From assembly GCF_014838715.1 (NCBI RefSeq), contig NZ_CP061947.1, positions 3,472,001 through 3,536,000 on the forward strand: DNA of 64,000 nt, read 5' to 3'. Every line of letters begins with the position of its first letter. Position 1 is the stretch's first letter. Shown here piece after piece: positions 40,047 through 47,476 of the stretch. A program made the position numbers and the translations under genes. Below the pieces are notes generated by a model that ran no database searches, was not told the DNA's origin, and was given only the letters and a program-made list of their open reading frames with translations. The stretch comes from Algoriphagus sp. Y33. GTDB lineage: Bacteria; Bacteroidota; Bacteroidia; Cytophagales; Cyclobacteriaceae.

Positions 40047-41089
40047 TCAGTTTTATTCAAATTAAATTCTACCAAATAGTCAGCGATAAGGCCTTGCTCC
40101 TTACAAGCAGCCCAAAAGTAATCAGGAAGTGATATGGTGCAAAACGCTGCATTAGCCCGAACTCTACGAGTCGAGGTGGAGTTAAGTGCCAGAGAATTGA
40201 CTCCCGGAAGTTGAAGTGCAAATTGGATACAGGCATGTGCAGGATCGACTGCCTGTTCTTCACAAAGGGTAAAGAATCGAGCTCTCCACTGATGTCTTTT
40301 CTGAAATTCCGAATCATCACTATCCATCTTTTGATAGTCAAAATAATCCCCACCTACCAAAAAACCGGAGTGGAAAACTGCAGAATTAATGATTCCTACT
40401 CCGTCCTTTTCCAATTGTCCCATAAAGTGAAACAGCTCTTCAGGATGATCATAGATAGTCATGCTATTGGCGATCATCACCCAGTCAAGTGGGTAATTCT
40501 TATAGACTTTACGGATTACTTCCCAGTTTTTAGCCCCAACACCGATTGCTTTCACCTTACCGGCCTGTTTCAGTTCCGTCAATGCCGCATAGCCTTCCAG
40601 AATATCCTCAAACCTCTTTTCATAATCTTTTGGTGAGTTTGCCTGATCCAAATACTCATCGGGATCATGTATGGATACGAGCTGAGCGTCAAAGCCTTTA
40701 AGCAATTCATTCCCCTCCTCAAAGCAATTGAGAATGCCTTGATAGCTGATATCCTGAACCGCATCATGCGTCAGTTCTTTCCAGACATCTCTTTCAAAAG
40801 TAGGCTCGGTGCCTAGCAAAGGCGCACGTTTCCATCCCAATTTATTACTGATCAGCACCTTGTCTTTGGGCACTTGCAAATCATATAGTGCCTGCCCCAA
40901 CGTATCCAAAGCCAATCCAGCTCCATATTTCCCGGCCGAATCAAATACGGCTCCATCCGGAAAGCATTCTAAAGCAGCCAACACCAGCTCTAGTTTTTGC
41001 CCATATGGTCTTGCTTCGTAAAGGTTGCCCAATGAACCCGTCCCTACGATCATAGCAGGTACCTGTATGCCGGTTTGACCTAACTCCAT
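40043..41089 (-). CDS. aldo/keto reductase, L-fucose (D-threo-aldose) 1-dehydrogenase type
   Basis: This 348-residue cytoplasmic enzyme has the AKR catalytic tetrad D50, Y55, K83 and H141, and a sequence layout (LGQTGIQVPAMIVGTGSLGN start, SNKLGW, VSIHDPDEY) typical of the L-fucose/L-galactose dehydrogenase branch. It should oxidise the sugar released by the GH29 and GH95 enzymes to its lactone. Downstream enzymes of that route (lactonase, dehydratase, aldolase) are not in the window. It is the first gene of the minus-strand cluster facing the LacI regulator, so it is the most likely target of the operator at 41281. Confidence 0.9.
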   Translation of the reverse strand: MELGQTGIQVPAMIVGTGSLGNLYEARPYGQKLELVLAALECFPDGAVFDSAGKYGAGLALDTLGQALYDLQVPKDKVLISNKLGWKRAPLLGTEPTFERDVWKELTHDAVQDISYQGILNCFEEGNELLKGFDAQLVSIHDPDEYLDQANSPKDYEKRFEDILEGYAALTELKQAGKVKAIGVGAKNWEVIRKVYKNYPLDWVMIANSMTIYDHPEELFHFMGQLEKDGVGIINSAVFHSGFLVGGDYFDYQKMDSDDSEFQKRHQWRARFFTLCEEQAVDPAHACIQFALQLPGVNSLALNSTSTRRVRANAAFCTISLPDYFWAACKEQGLIADYLVEFNLNKTE

Positions 41090-41187
41090 ATCTTCAACAA
41101 ATTAAGGGGATTACTATTTGAACCCGAAATATGCATTAGCAATTCTACGCCACGGCGTACAGGTTATTGCAGCCATTAATTGCTTCA

Positions 41188-41210
41188 TAACGAAACCTAA
41201 TGCATAATCC
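41188..41210. repeat. short dispersed repeat, left copy
   Basis: ACGAAACCTAATGCATAATCC occurs here and, with one change, at 42502-42522. The two copies flank the LacI-type gene in the same orientation. Confidence 0.5.
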
Positions 41211-41280
41211 CGGTTGAAATGGTTTTCATTCATTTTTCAAAAGAATAATCCAATATCAGAATTCTCTTTAAAACTATATT

Positions 41281-41296
41281 GGTCAAACGTTTGACC
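41281..41296. promoter_or_regulatory. LacI-type operator, perfect 16-bp palindrome
   Basis: GGTCAAACGTTTGACC is a perfect palindrome with the central AACGTT core typical of LacI/GalR operators. It lies 77 bp before the lacI-like start and 191 bp before the aldo/keto reductase start on the other strand, so it can control both. I found no second copy elsewhere in the window. Confidence 0.75.
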
Positions 41297-41373
41297 AGAC
41301 CAAACCGTGTATGCTGTAAATCGCAAGAGTTCCGTCCATTTGTTCTAAATTTAGGGCAGACAAGCCGCTGAAG

Positions 41374-42387
41374 ATGAAAAAGAAAAGAACCAGCATTACC
41401 GATATTGCCAATGCACTTCATGTGACACCCTCTACGGTATCGAGAGCACTGAATGGAGGCGGTAAAGTCAGCGAGAAAAAAAGGTACGAAATCCTGTCTT
41501 TGGCAAAAAAACTGGGGTACAGACCCAATCCTATCGCAAAGAGTCTTCTGGAAAACCGAACACATACCATCGGATTGATCATTCCGGAATTCACCCATCA
41601 TTTTTATAGCCGCATGCTGGCCGGAATTGAAAGTGTCACATCCATGGCAGGTTACCAGTTGCTTATCTGTACCTCCAATGAAAAACAAAAGCAGGAAATC
41701 AAATCCACCCAAACGCTATTAGATGCACGGGTAGATGGCATGTTGGCTACCATCTCCAAGATGAATGACAAGTTTGCCCATTTGCAGGAAGTGATGGACA
41801 GCGGAACTCCGCTGGTGTTAATAGATCGTTTTTCGGAGGAAATAGAAACACCGTATGTCATTTCGGATGATTTTAACGGAGCTTTTTCGGCAGTAGATTA
41901 CCTGTGCCGTAGTGGCTGCAAGAATATTCTGCACATCAAAGGGCCTGAAAATTTATCAACTACCTTCAACCGGTTTATGGGCTATAAAGAGGCACTTCGA
42001 AAGCATAAATTAGCATTGAAAGAGGAATTGATTCTGGAAGGAAGTGAGCCGGATTTGACGGAAAAAATCACCGGATGTCTCAAACACTTCCAAGTTGAAG
42101 GAGCGTTTGCCTATAGTGATTATCTGGCATTTGAGATTTACAAAGTTGCCAGTGCTCTCGGTATTTGCATCCCCGATCAATTGGCAGTAATCGGATATGC
42201 TGACGAACCTATTTCTACTTACGTCCACCCCACCCTGAGCACAGTCAATCAACGACCTTTTGAAATGGGTGTATTGGGAGCCAACTATTTACTAAACAAA
42301 ATCAATAATCCTGCAACACCCCTGGAAACAACAAGTATAAAGACTGAGTTGATTCTGAGAGAATCTTGTATGGTTTTGAAAAGTTAA
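41374..42387 (+). CDS. LacI/GalR-family transcription regulator
   Basis: This 337-residue DNA-binding protein has a helix-turn-helix at about residues 6-27 (SITDIANALHVTPSTVSRAL) and the hinge near 48-58 (NPIAKSLLENR). A periplasmic-binding-protein-like effector domain starts at IGLIIPEF. It should repress or activate the adjacent L-fucose/side-chain cluster in response to a sugar or sugar acid. It is divergent from that cluster, with a perfect palindrome between them, and is one of only two clear plus-strand genes in the window. Length is normal. Confidence 0.95.
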   Translation: MKKKRTSITDIANALHVTPSTVSRALNGGGKVSEKKRYEILSLAKKLGYRPNPIAKSLLENRTHTIGLIIPEFTHHFYSRMLAGIESVTSMAGYQLLICTSNEKQKQEIKSTQTLLDARVDGMLATISKMNDKFAHLQEVMDSGTPLVLIDRFSEEIETPYVISDDFNGAFSAVDYLCRSGCKNILHIKGPENLSTTFNRFMGYKEALRKHKLALKEELILEGSEPDLTEKITGCLKHFQVEGAFAYSDYLAFEIYKVASALGICIPDQLAVIGYADEPISTYVHPTLSTVNQRPFEMGVLGANYLLNKINNPATPLETTSIKTELILRESCMVLKS

Positions 42388-42501
42388 GTTTTGAATAAAA
42401 TCAACTACACCTCCATGAACTATAAGTACTTCACTTGAAGGAACTCACACTAGTGGAATAAATTTATTCCTCCCTTTCCAAGAAAAACGTGACGGGCTAT
42501 T

Positions 42502-42522
42502 ACGAAACCTAATGCAAAATCC
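42502..42522. repeat. short dispersed repeat, right copy
   Basis: ACGAAACCTAATGCAAAATCC, one base different from 41190-41210. Confidence 0.5.
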
Positions 42523-42561
42523 GCGATAAACCATTGCGTCATCGTGGTTAAAAACAGACAA

Positions 42562-42775
42562 AAAAAAGAGGCTGCCCCATAGCTCATAATTGTCACATTG
42601 AGCAGGTATTGGTAATGTGTCAGTTTGAGCGAAGTCGAAGGGTTTTCGACTTCGCTCAGGATGACACTTAATTTGTCCCTAATTACGCTGTCACTACTCT
42701 TTTGTAAATTCTAAATTTTCCTTACCCAGCCTGTCAAGAAATCCTACTTATGAGACAGACTCTCTCAATTTTTTC
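42562..42775. mobile_element. MITE-like element with internal hairpin
   Basis: The left end reads AAAAAAGAGGCTGCCCCATA and the right end, reversed, AAAAAATTGAGAGAGTCTGTCTCAT, giving imperfect inverted ends with a shared AAAAAA...GAG..CTG core. Inside, TGTCA...TGACA brackets a 13-bp perfect stem, GAGCGAAGTCGAA / TTCGACTTCGCTC (42627-42657). The boundaries are approximate and no transposase is present. Confidence 0.45.
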
Positions 42776-42784
42776 AAATCAAGG

Positions 42785-43327
42785 TTAAAACTTGTATGTG
42801 ACCCCAACATTCAAAGCAGAAACACCATAACCCAACTCGGCAAATGCGCCTAAATTGTCGCTAAAGAAGTAGCGCCCTCCAACAAAGGCAGTCAAGCCAA
42901 GATCACTGCCATAGTTATTTGAAATAGGGGTTCCGCCTCCTTCATAAGAATAGCTGGAAATATTATAGGCCAGCATCAAACCTCCATAAAGATCCAATTC
43001 AGGAATAGATGGGAAACCATTGTAATGATAAGCACCTCTAACACCTATCACCACGTAATTCCACTTAGAAGTATAGCCCGGACCATTGTACTTGTATCCC
43101 GTATTTCCAAGATATCCCCCCAAACTGATCACTCCGGGGCCACCTACATCCCAAAAACCGTGATCTACGGCAATGCTGATCGCAGGTCGGGCATTGCCAA
43201 GGCCCCCCAGATTGGTTCCTACTCCTATACCCAAATTGGCCATGGTAGTCCCTTCTTGAAAAGGCTGTTGCGCATGGGCAAGTGTCGCTGTAAAAACGGC
43301 AAGAATTACAAAAATTGTCTTTTTCAT
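42785..43327 (-). CDS. outer-membrane beta-barrel protein, function unknown
   Basis: This 180-residue exported protein has a clean signal peptide (about 1-20, ending AHAQ). The rest is glycine- and tyrosine-rich with alternating strands (TMANLGIGVGTNLGG, GGRYFFSDNLGAFAELGYG) and a terminal aromatic residue (VGVTYKF), all typical of small outer-membrane porin-like barrels. It is a single gene with intergenic space on both sides. I see no link to the neighbouring regulator or antiporter, and no specific function can be assigned. Confidence 0.8.
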   Translation of the reverse strand: MKKTIFVILAVFTATLAHAQQPFQEGTTMANLGIGVGTNLGGLGNARPAISIAVDHGFWDVGGPGVISLGGYLGNTGYKYNGPGYTSKWNYVVIGVRGAYHYNGFPSIPELDLYGGLMLAYNISSYSYEGGGTPISNNYGSDLGLTAFVGGRYFFSDNLGAFAELGYGVSALNVGVTYKF

Positions 43328-43807
43328 AAAGTTAAATAGTTAGTTGTTTTAAGTTTCAAATTGTTAAGTAGATTTTTCATGTTGACAGCGAACATTAAAA
43401 ACGGTAAAATCCATTTTTTTCCTATACAGTTAGGTTTCCACTTCAAAACAAACGGCTTATCAAAAGCAATATTACGTTGTTTTCAGTTATTATTAAAAAG
43501 TTTGAATAACCAATATTGAAGAACTAGGTCGGAGAAATGCATTTCACTAATTTCCCAAAAACGATCTAACAAAACATCAAACTGACTACCAATTAATTAC
43601 ATAAAATAATCGAAAATAAATCAATAATACTTCCGGCGAACTTCGCTCTTCCTACAATCTGAGCATGAGAATAACTCTTTCCGTACTACTTTACTTTATT
43701 TGATCCTTTGCGGTGAAAATAAAAAAACCGTCGAGATTTCAGGGATCTTAACCCCTATCAAATAGCACATGCGCTAAATGGAAGCACCCTAAAAGCGCTT
43801 ATATTTA
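43328..43807. other. AT-rich intergenic region
   Basis: 480 bp without a plausible gene. It lies between the end of the mrp operon and the start of the outer-membrane protein gene, so it should hold that gene's promoter. I see no repeat or strong hairpin in it. Confidence 0.6.
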
Positions 43808-44194
43808 TCAGCCGTCCCCCTCTTTCTTCTTCTCCTTTTCCTCACCGCTTTTCAGCTTGTGGGACTTTTGGTCGTATTGCCCTTCAAGTTCGTCGATAGT
43901 GGACTTATCCCACAATTTCACTCCCGTAAAATAAGATGCTCTTCCAATCATATGCGCTCCTACCGGGGCGGTAAGCAGCATAAAAACAATGATCGCAACT
44001 ACCCGTGCAAGAATGGCAGTATCTGAAAAGTAAATTCCGGCAGCCAATAAAATCAAACCTATCCCAAGCGTCGCCGCCTTGGTAGTAACAGAAATCCTCA
44101 GGTACAGGTCAGGCATTTTGACAATCCCTACAGCGGCCAACAAGATGAAAAGTGCTCCCAGCGAGCTAAGTACTATTATGATGATTTCAGTCAT
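43808..44194 (-). CDS. mrpG: Mrp Na+/H+ antiporter subunit G
   Basis: This 128-residue membrane protein has three hydrophobic helices (about 5-27, 38-58, 63-85) and a charged C-terminal tail rich in Lys and Glu. It shows the MnhG/PhaG signature GIVKMPDLYLRISVTTKAATLG. It is the last gene of the seven-gene antiporter operon and overlaps mrpF by 8 bp, so translation is coupled. Confidence 0.94.
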   Translation of the reverse strand: MTEIIIIVLSSLGALFILLAAVGIVKMPDLYLRISVTTKAATLGIGLILLAAGIYFSDTAILARVVAIIVFMLLTAPVGAHMIGRASYFTGVKLWDKSTIDELEGQYDQKSHKLKSGEEKEKKKEGDG

Positions 44195-44462
44195 TTCTTT
44201 TCCTTTTTTCTAAATAATAGGCAAATGCTACCGTCCCCAGAAAAGCAATCAAAGCCATAATCATGGCTATATCGAGAAAAGCAGGCTGATTGGTGGTCAC
44301 GCTATACACCGCTATAATCCCAATACCGGTGGTCAATAGCAAGTCAAGTGCAATAACCCGGTCAGGAAGTGTGGGTCCCATCAAGAATCTGATAAAAATA
44401 ATCAATATAGATACAGCCAATACCGGCAGGATAATAAAATATAAATAGTCGTAAACGCTCAT
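44187..44462 (-). CDS. mrpF: Mrp Na+/H+ antiporter subunit F
   Basis: This 91-residue protein has three membrane helices and the MnhF motif GPTLPDRVIALDLL near 29-42. It overlaps mrpE by 4 bp. It is part of the antiporter complex that exchanges cytoplasmic Na+ for protons at the inner membrane. Confidence 0.94.
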   Translation of the reverse strand: MSVYDYLYFIILPVLAVSILIIFIRFLMGPTLPDRVIALDLLLTTGIGIIAVYSVTTNQPAFLDIAMIMALIAFLGTVAFAYYLEKRKRND

Positions 44463-44938
44463 CTGGTTATCTCTAGTAATCGTTTTTCAAAACCGTTTTT
44501 GATATCCGCCACAAAACCCTCCCTGTCCTTCACATACATGGCATGTACATACAGCACTTTTCTGTCATCTGAGACATCCAAACTCAGTGTGCCGGGGGTA
44601 AGGGAAATCAGATTCGCCAACAAGGTAATTTCCAAATCCGAACGTGCATCCAACGGAATTTTTACAATTCCCGGTTTCATGTAATGCTTGGGCGTGACTA
44701 CATCATAAGCCACCTCTATATTGGCTTTGATCAGTTCATAAAGAAAAAACAACACAAAACTGATCAACTTGGGAATCCTGTTGAAATATTTATTGTCCCT
44801 TCTATCGGTAGCTGTGATCCACAATAAGAAAAAACTCACGGCAAAGCCGAAAATAAAATTCTCAAAGGTGAAAGTTCCGGTGATTGCAATCCACACCAAC
44901 GAAAGAAGAAGATTACTTAGAAATTTGGTCTTGATCAT
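44459..44938 (-). CDS. mrpE: Mrp Na+/H+ antiporter subunit E
   Basis: This 159-residue protein has two N-terminal membrane helices, a third near 57-74 and a cytoplasmic C-terminal half. The MnhE hallmark is ANLISLTPGTLSLDVSDD near 108-125, followed by LYVHAMYV. It overlaps mrpD by 4 bp. Confidence 0.94.
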   Translation of the reverse strand: MIKTKFLSNLLLSLVWIAITGTFTFENFIFGFAVSFFLLWITATDRRDNKYFNRIPKLISFVLFFLYELIKANIEVAYDVVTPKHYMKPGIVKIPLDARSDLEITLLANLISLTPGTLSLDVSDDRKVLYVHAMYVKDREGFVADIKNGFEKRLLEITR

Positions 44939-46458
44939 GGTGTAACCGGTTTAGCTCCCAACACTGCCTCTATGTAGGCGGAAGGCTCCATTAGTTCAGC
45001 TGCAATTTGCTTGCTCAGCAAGATGATATGTTCTGCCCCAAACCCAATATATAAGGATACTCCGGCCAATAAGATAATCGGAACGACCATGGCACGTTGC
45101 TTAAATGGCTTTAGTTCTTTGTAATACTTTACGTTCATTTTCTTGGGAAGATCAACAGCATCTTTCCAGAAAACCTCTGTCCAAATCTTTCCCGCCACCC
45201 AGAGTGTCAGGAAGCTACCCAGCAGAATAAACCCAATAAGAATAAGGTGTCCTTCATTATATCCGCTTTGAATCAGAAAGAGCTTTCCCCAAAACCCGGA
45301 AAGCGGGGGAATACCTACCAGAGAAAATAAAGGAATTGCCATCAGCAGGGAAAATAGCGGATATTTTTTATACAGTCCCCCTAGTTTCATGATATTCAGC
45401 GTTCCCTTGAGCTTGAAGATCAAGCCCGACACAAGGAAAAGATTGGTCTTAACTATAATATCATGGATGAGGTAGAATATTACCCCTACGATGGCAAGTT
45501 CGGTATATATTCCCAATCCTGCGATCATAAAACCAATATGGCACACGATCAAATACGAGAAGATTTTTCGCAAATTCACCTGTAGTATAGCCCCCAGTCC
45601 CCCTGACAGTATAGTCAATGCCGCTATGCTTACCAGCAATGTACCCAGAAACTCGTCAGGGATAAATATCAGGGTAAAGATTCTCAGCAGAGCATAGACA
45701 CCTACCTTGGTCAACAGACCGCCGAAAATCGCTGATATCGCCGGGGGCGGGGTATGGTAAGAAGCAGGAAGCCAGAAGTAAAGTGGGAAAATAGCTGACT
45801 TGATGCCAAAACCTATGAGAAATAAAATGGCCACTACATTGACCAGGCCTCTATTTTCTATCTGTGCGACCTGCCCGGAAAGATCAGCCATATTCAGGCT
45901 TCCGGCCATCCCATAGAGAATTGCAATGGCAGTGAGGAAAATAGCCGATGCCAGCAAGTTCATCGTCACATATTTGATCGCTCCTTCGATCTGTGCCTTC
46001 TCCCCTCCTATGGTAATCAGCACAAAAGAAGCAATGATGATAATTTCAAACCACACATACAGGTTAAAAATATCCCCTGTAAGAAAAGCCCCATTCAGCC
46101 CCATTAAGAGAAAATTAAGTATGGGGAAATAGCCGAATTTCAGCCGTGCATTTCGGATAGCGCCTGTAGAAAAAACGGTCACTGCCATACCGGAAATGGC
46201 CGTCAACAATACCATGGTGGCACTGAAGGCGTCAGCTACAAACGTAATCCCGAAGGGTGCCTGCCATTCCCCTGCCTGCATGGTAAGTATTCCGTTCTGA
46301 AGGACTTCCCGCAGCAGCCAGCCTGCTATACCCACCGAGATAAGGCTGCATATAATCGAGATTAATCGTTGTGAATTTACCTTATACCAAAAAAACATCA
46401 GCAAGACCGCTGAGAAGAGCTGGAAGATTACAGGTAAAACTATGTAAGGGTTATTCAT
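44935..46458 (-). CDS. mrpD: Mrp Na+/H+ antiporter subunit D
   Basis: This 507-residue NuoN/NuoM-like protein with about 14 membrane helices forms one of the ion-moving modules. It shows the conserved helix [15 protein letters not shown] with its glutamate near 133-147. The lysine-bearing segment [25 protein letters not shown] is near 217-241, with a further lysine in [13 protein letters not shown]. It overlaps mrpC by 8 bp. MrpD and MrpA are related to proton-pumping subunits of complex I. Confidence 0.95.
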   Translation of the reverse strand: MNNPYIVLPVIFQLFSAVLLMFFWYKVNSQRLISIICSLISVGIAGWLLREVLQNGILTMQAGEWQAPFGITFVADAFSATMVLLTAISGMAVTVFSTGAIRNARLKFGYFPILNFLLMGLNGAFLTGDIFNLYVWFEIIIIASFVLITIGGEKAQIEGAIKYVTMNLLASAIFLTAIAILYGMAGSLNMADLSGQVAQIENRGLVNVVAILFLIGFGIKSAIFPLYFWLPASYHTPPPAISAIFGGLLTKVGVYALLRIFTLIFIPDEFLGTLLVSIAALTILSGGLGAILQVNLRKIFSYLIVCHIGFMIAGLGIYTELAIVGVIFYLIHDIIVKTNLFLVSGLIFKLKGTLNIMKLGGLYKKYPLFSLLMAIPLFSLVGIPPLSGFWGKLFLIQSGYNEGHLILIGFILLGSFLTLWVAGKIWTEVFWKDAVDLPKKMNVKYYKELKPFKQRAMVVPIILLAGVSLYIGFGAEHIILLSKQIAAELMEPSAYIEAVLGAKPVTP

Positions 46459-46807
46459 AAATTTCGTCAGTAGTATTCAACTCATCCAGATCATCGGTCT
46501 TGGTGATTTTATAGGCACGCTTGACCAGAATGATAGCAAATGACTGCAGCCCAAAACTGATGACGATTGCTGTCAGGATCAACGCCTGGGGTACAGGGTC
46601 AGCATAGATTTCGGTCAACATCTTGGAGGCCGAATCGATGATGGGCGGTTTGCCTTTGACTATTCTTCCCAATAGAAAAATGAGCATATTGGCACCATTA
46701 CCAAGTAGGATCAATCCTATAATCAACTTGACCATGCTCCTCCGGAGCATCATGTATATTCCCGATGCGTACAATAAGCCTATCAAAATAACGAGTAGTA
46801 ATTCCAT
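46451..46807 (-). CDS. mrpC: Mrp Na+/H+ antiporter subunit C
   Basis: This 118-residue NuoK-like subunit has three membrane helices and the motif [23 protein letters not shown] near 23-45, which matches the family. It is 1 bp after mrpB and overlaps mrpD by 8 bp. Confidence 0.94.
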   Translation of the reverse strand: MELLLVILIGLLYASGIYMMLRRSMVKLIIGLILLGNGANMLIFLLGRIVKGKPPIIDSASKMLTEIYADPVPQALILTAIVISFGLQSFAIILVKRAYKITKTDDLDELNTTDEIYE

Positions 46808-46808
46808 A

Positions 46809-47219
46809 TTAGATAGTTTCCGAAATGGTGAAAATAATAGTCAGTGTCACGCCGATTACCACGAGGTAAACTCCTGTGTCAAAAAATAAGGCAGTGCCTA
46901 TCATTCCTATCACCGGCAGAGGCTCATCAAACCATAGTCCTGTCATAAAGCTTTCTCCGATTAAAAGAGGTGCCATTCCGCTCAACAGGGCAATGCTCAG
47001 ACCGATTGGCATCAGAAACCCAGGGTGAAACTTGATCAAGCTTTTGGTTGTCTCCAGCCCATTGGCAAAAGAGTGGATAACAAATGCGATGGATGCAATC
47101 AGTCCGCCTACAAATCCTCCCCCCGGAAGATAATGTCCACGCAACAGGATAAATACCGAAAATAAAACCAACAGCGGTAAGAGGTAAGTGGATGCGGATT
47201 TGAAAATGATCGATTTCAT
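46809..47219 (-). CDS. mrpB: Mrp Na+/H+ antiporter subunit B
   Basis: This 136-residue membrane protein has four hydrophobic helices and the MnhB signature [22 protein letters not shown] near 27-48. It is a stand-alone MnhB-domain subunit, as in the seven-gene type of operon. Its start ATGAAATCG is preceded by the repeat-like insert that separates it by 257 bp from mrpA, an unusually long gap for an otherwise overlapping operon. Confidence 0.94.
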   Translation of the reverse strand: MKSIIFKSASTYLLPLLVLFSVFILLRGHYLPGGGFVGGLIASIAFVIHSFANGLETTKSLIKFHPGFLMPIGLSIALLSGMAPLLIGESFMTGLWFDEPLPVIGMIGTALFFDTGVYLVVIGVTLTIIFTISETI

Positions 47220-47475
47220 GTGTATTTAATTTTTATGATTATCGGCAGTGATGCTGATAGTCTCATTTTCTTTGGCCTGCCGGCAGGAAGACCGATGATG
47301 GGTGACCGAAGGAACCTCAATGCTAGGGTTTGCCGCATCCTTTATTGCTTTTAATACTTTAAAAGAGATATACATATATTTTTTTTCAAAGGCCATACGG
47401 AATCTTTGACGATCAATCCGCCAGCTGGCGGAGCACTGTATATTTTAATGATGATTTTAATCGTGTCGATTTCAT
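47220..47475 (-). repeat. gene-junction repeat-like insert between mrpA and mrpB (unit Z)
   Basis: On the minus strand it begins ATGAAATCGACA one base after the mrpA stop, contains GGTCACCCATCATCGG and the palindrome CCTGCCGGCAGG, and ends ATAATCATAAAAATTAAATACAC directly at the mrpB ATG. The ends resemble units X and Y at 39818-40046. A 56-codon frame (47226-47396) runs through it and stops 6 bp before mrpB; its tail (SVTHHRSSCRQAKENE) recalls the VTQ mini-frames of X and Y. Confidence 0.5.
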
Positions 47476-47476
47476 A

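Larger units (their letters stand above)
42388..42784. other. intergenic region with palindrome and MITE-like element
   Basis: No gene is visible. The region holds a perfect 16-bp palindrome GGAATAAATTTATTCC (42455-42470), the right copy of the short dispersed repeat (42502-42522), and a likely 214-bp MITE (42562-42775) with a strong hairpin inside. Confidence 0.6.

Noticed and set aside
41230..41712. 160-codon minus-strand frame overlapping the LacI-type gene start
   Set aside because: Antisense to a clear helix-turn-helix protein; the translation is Cys-rich and random-looking.
42455..42470. Palindrome GGAATAAATTTATTCC as a second LacI-type operator
   Set aside because: Lacks the central CG of LacI-family sites and lies behind the regulator gene; an AT-rich palindrome can arise by chance.
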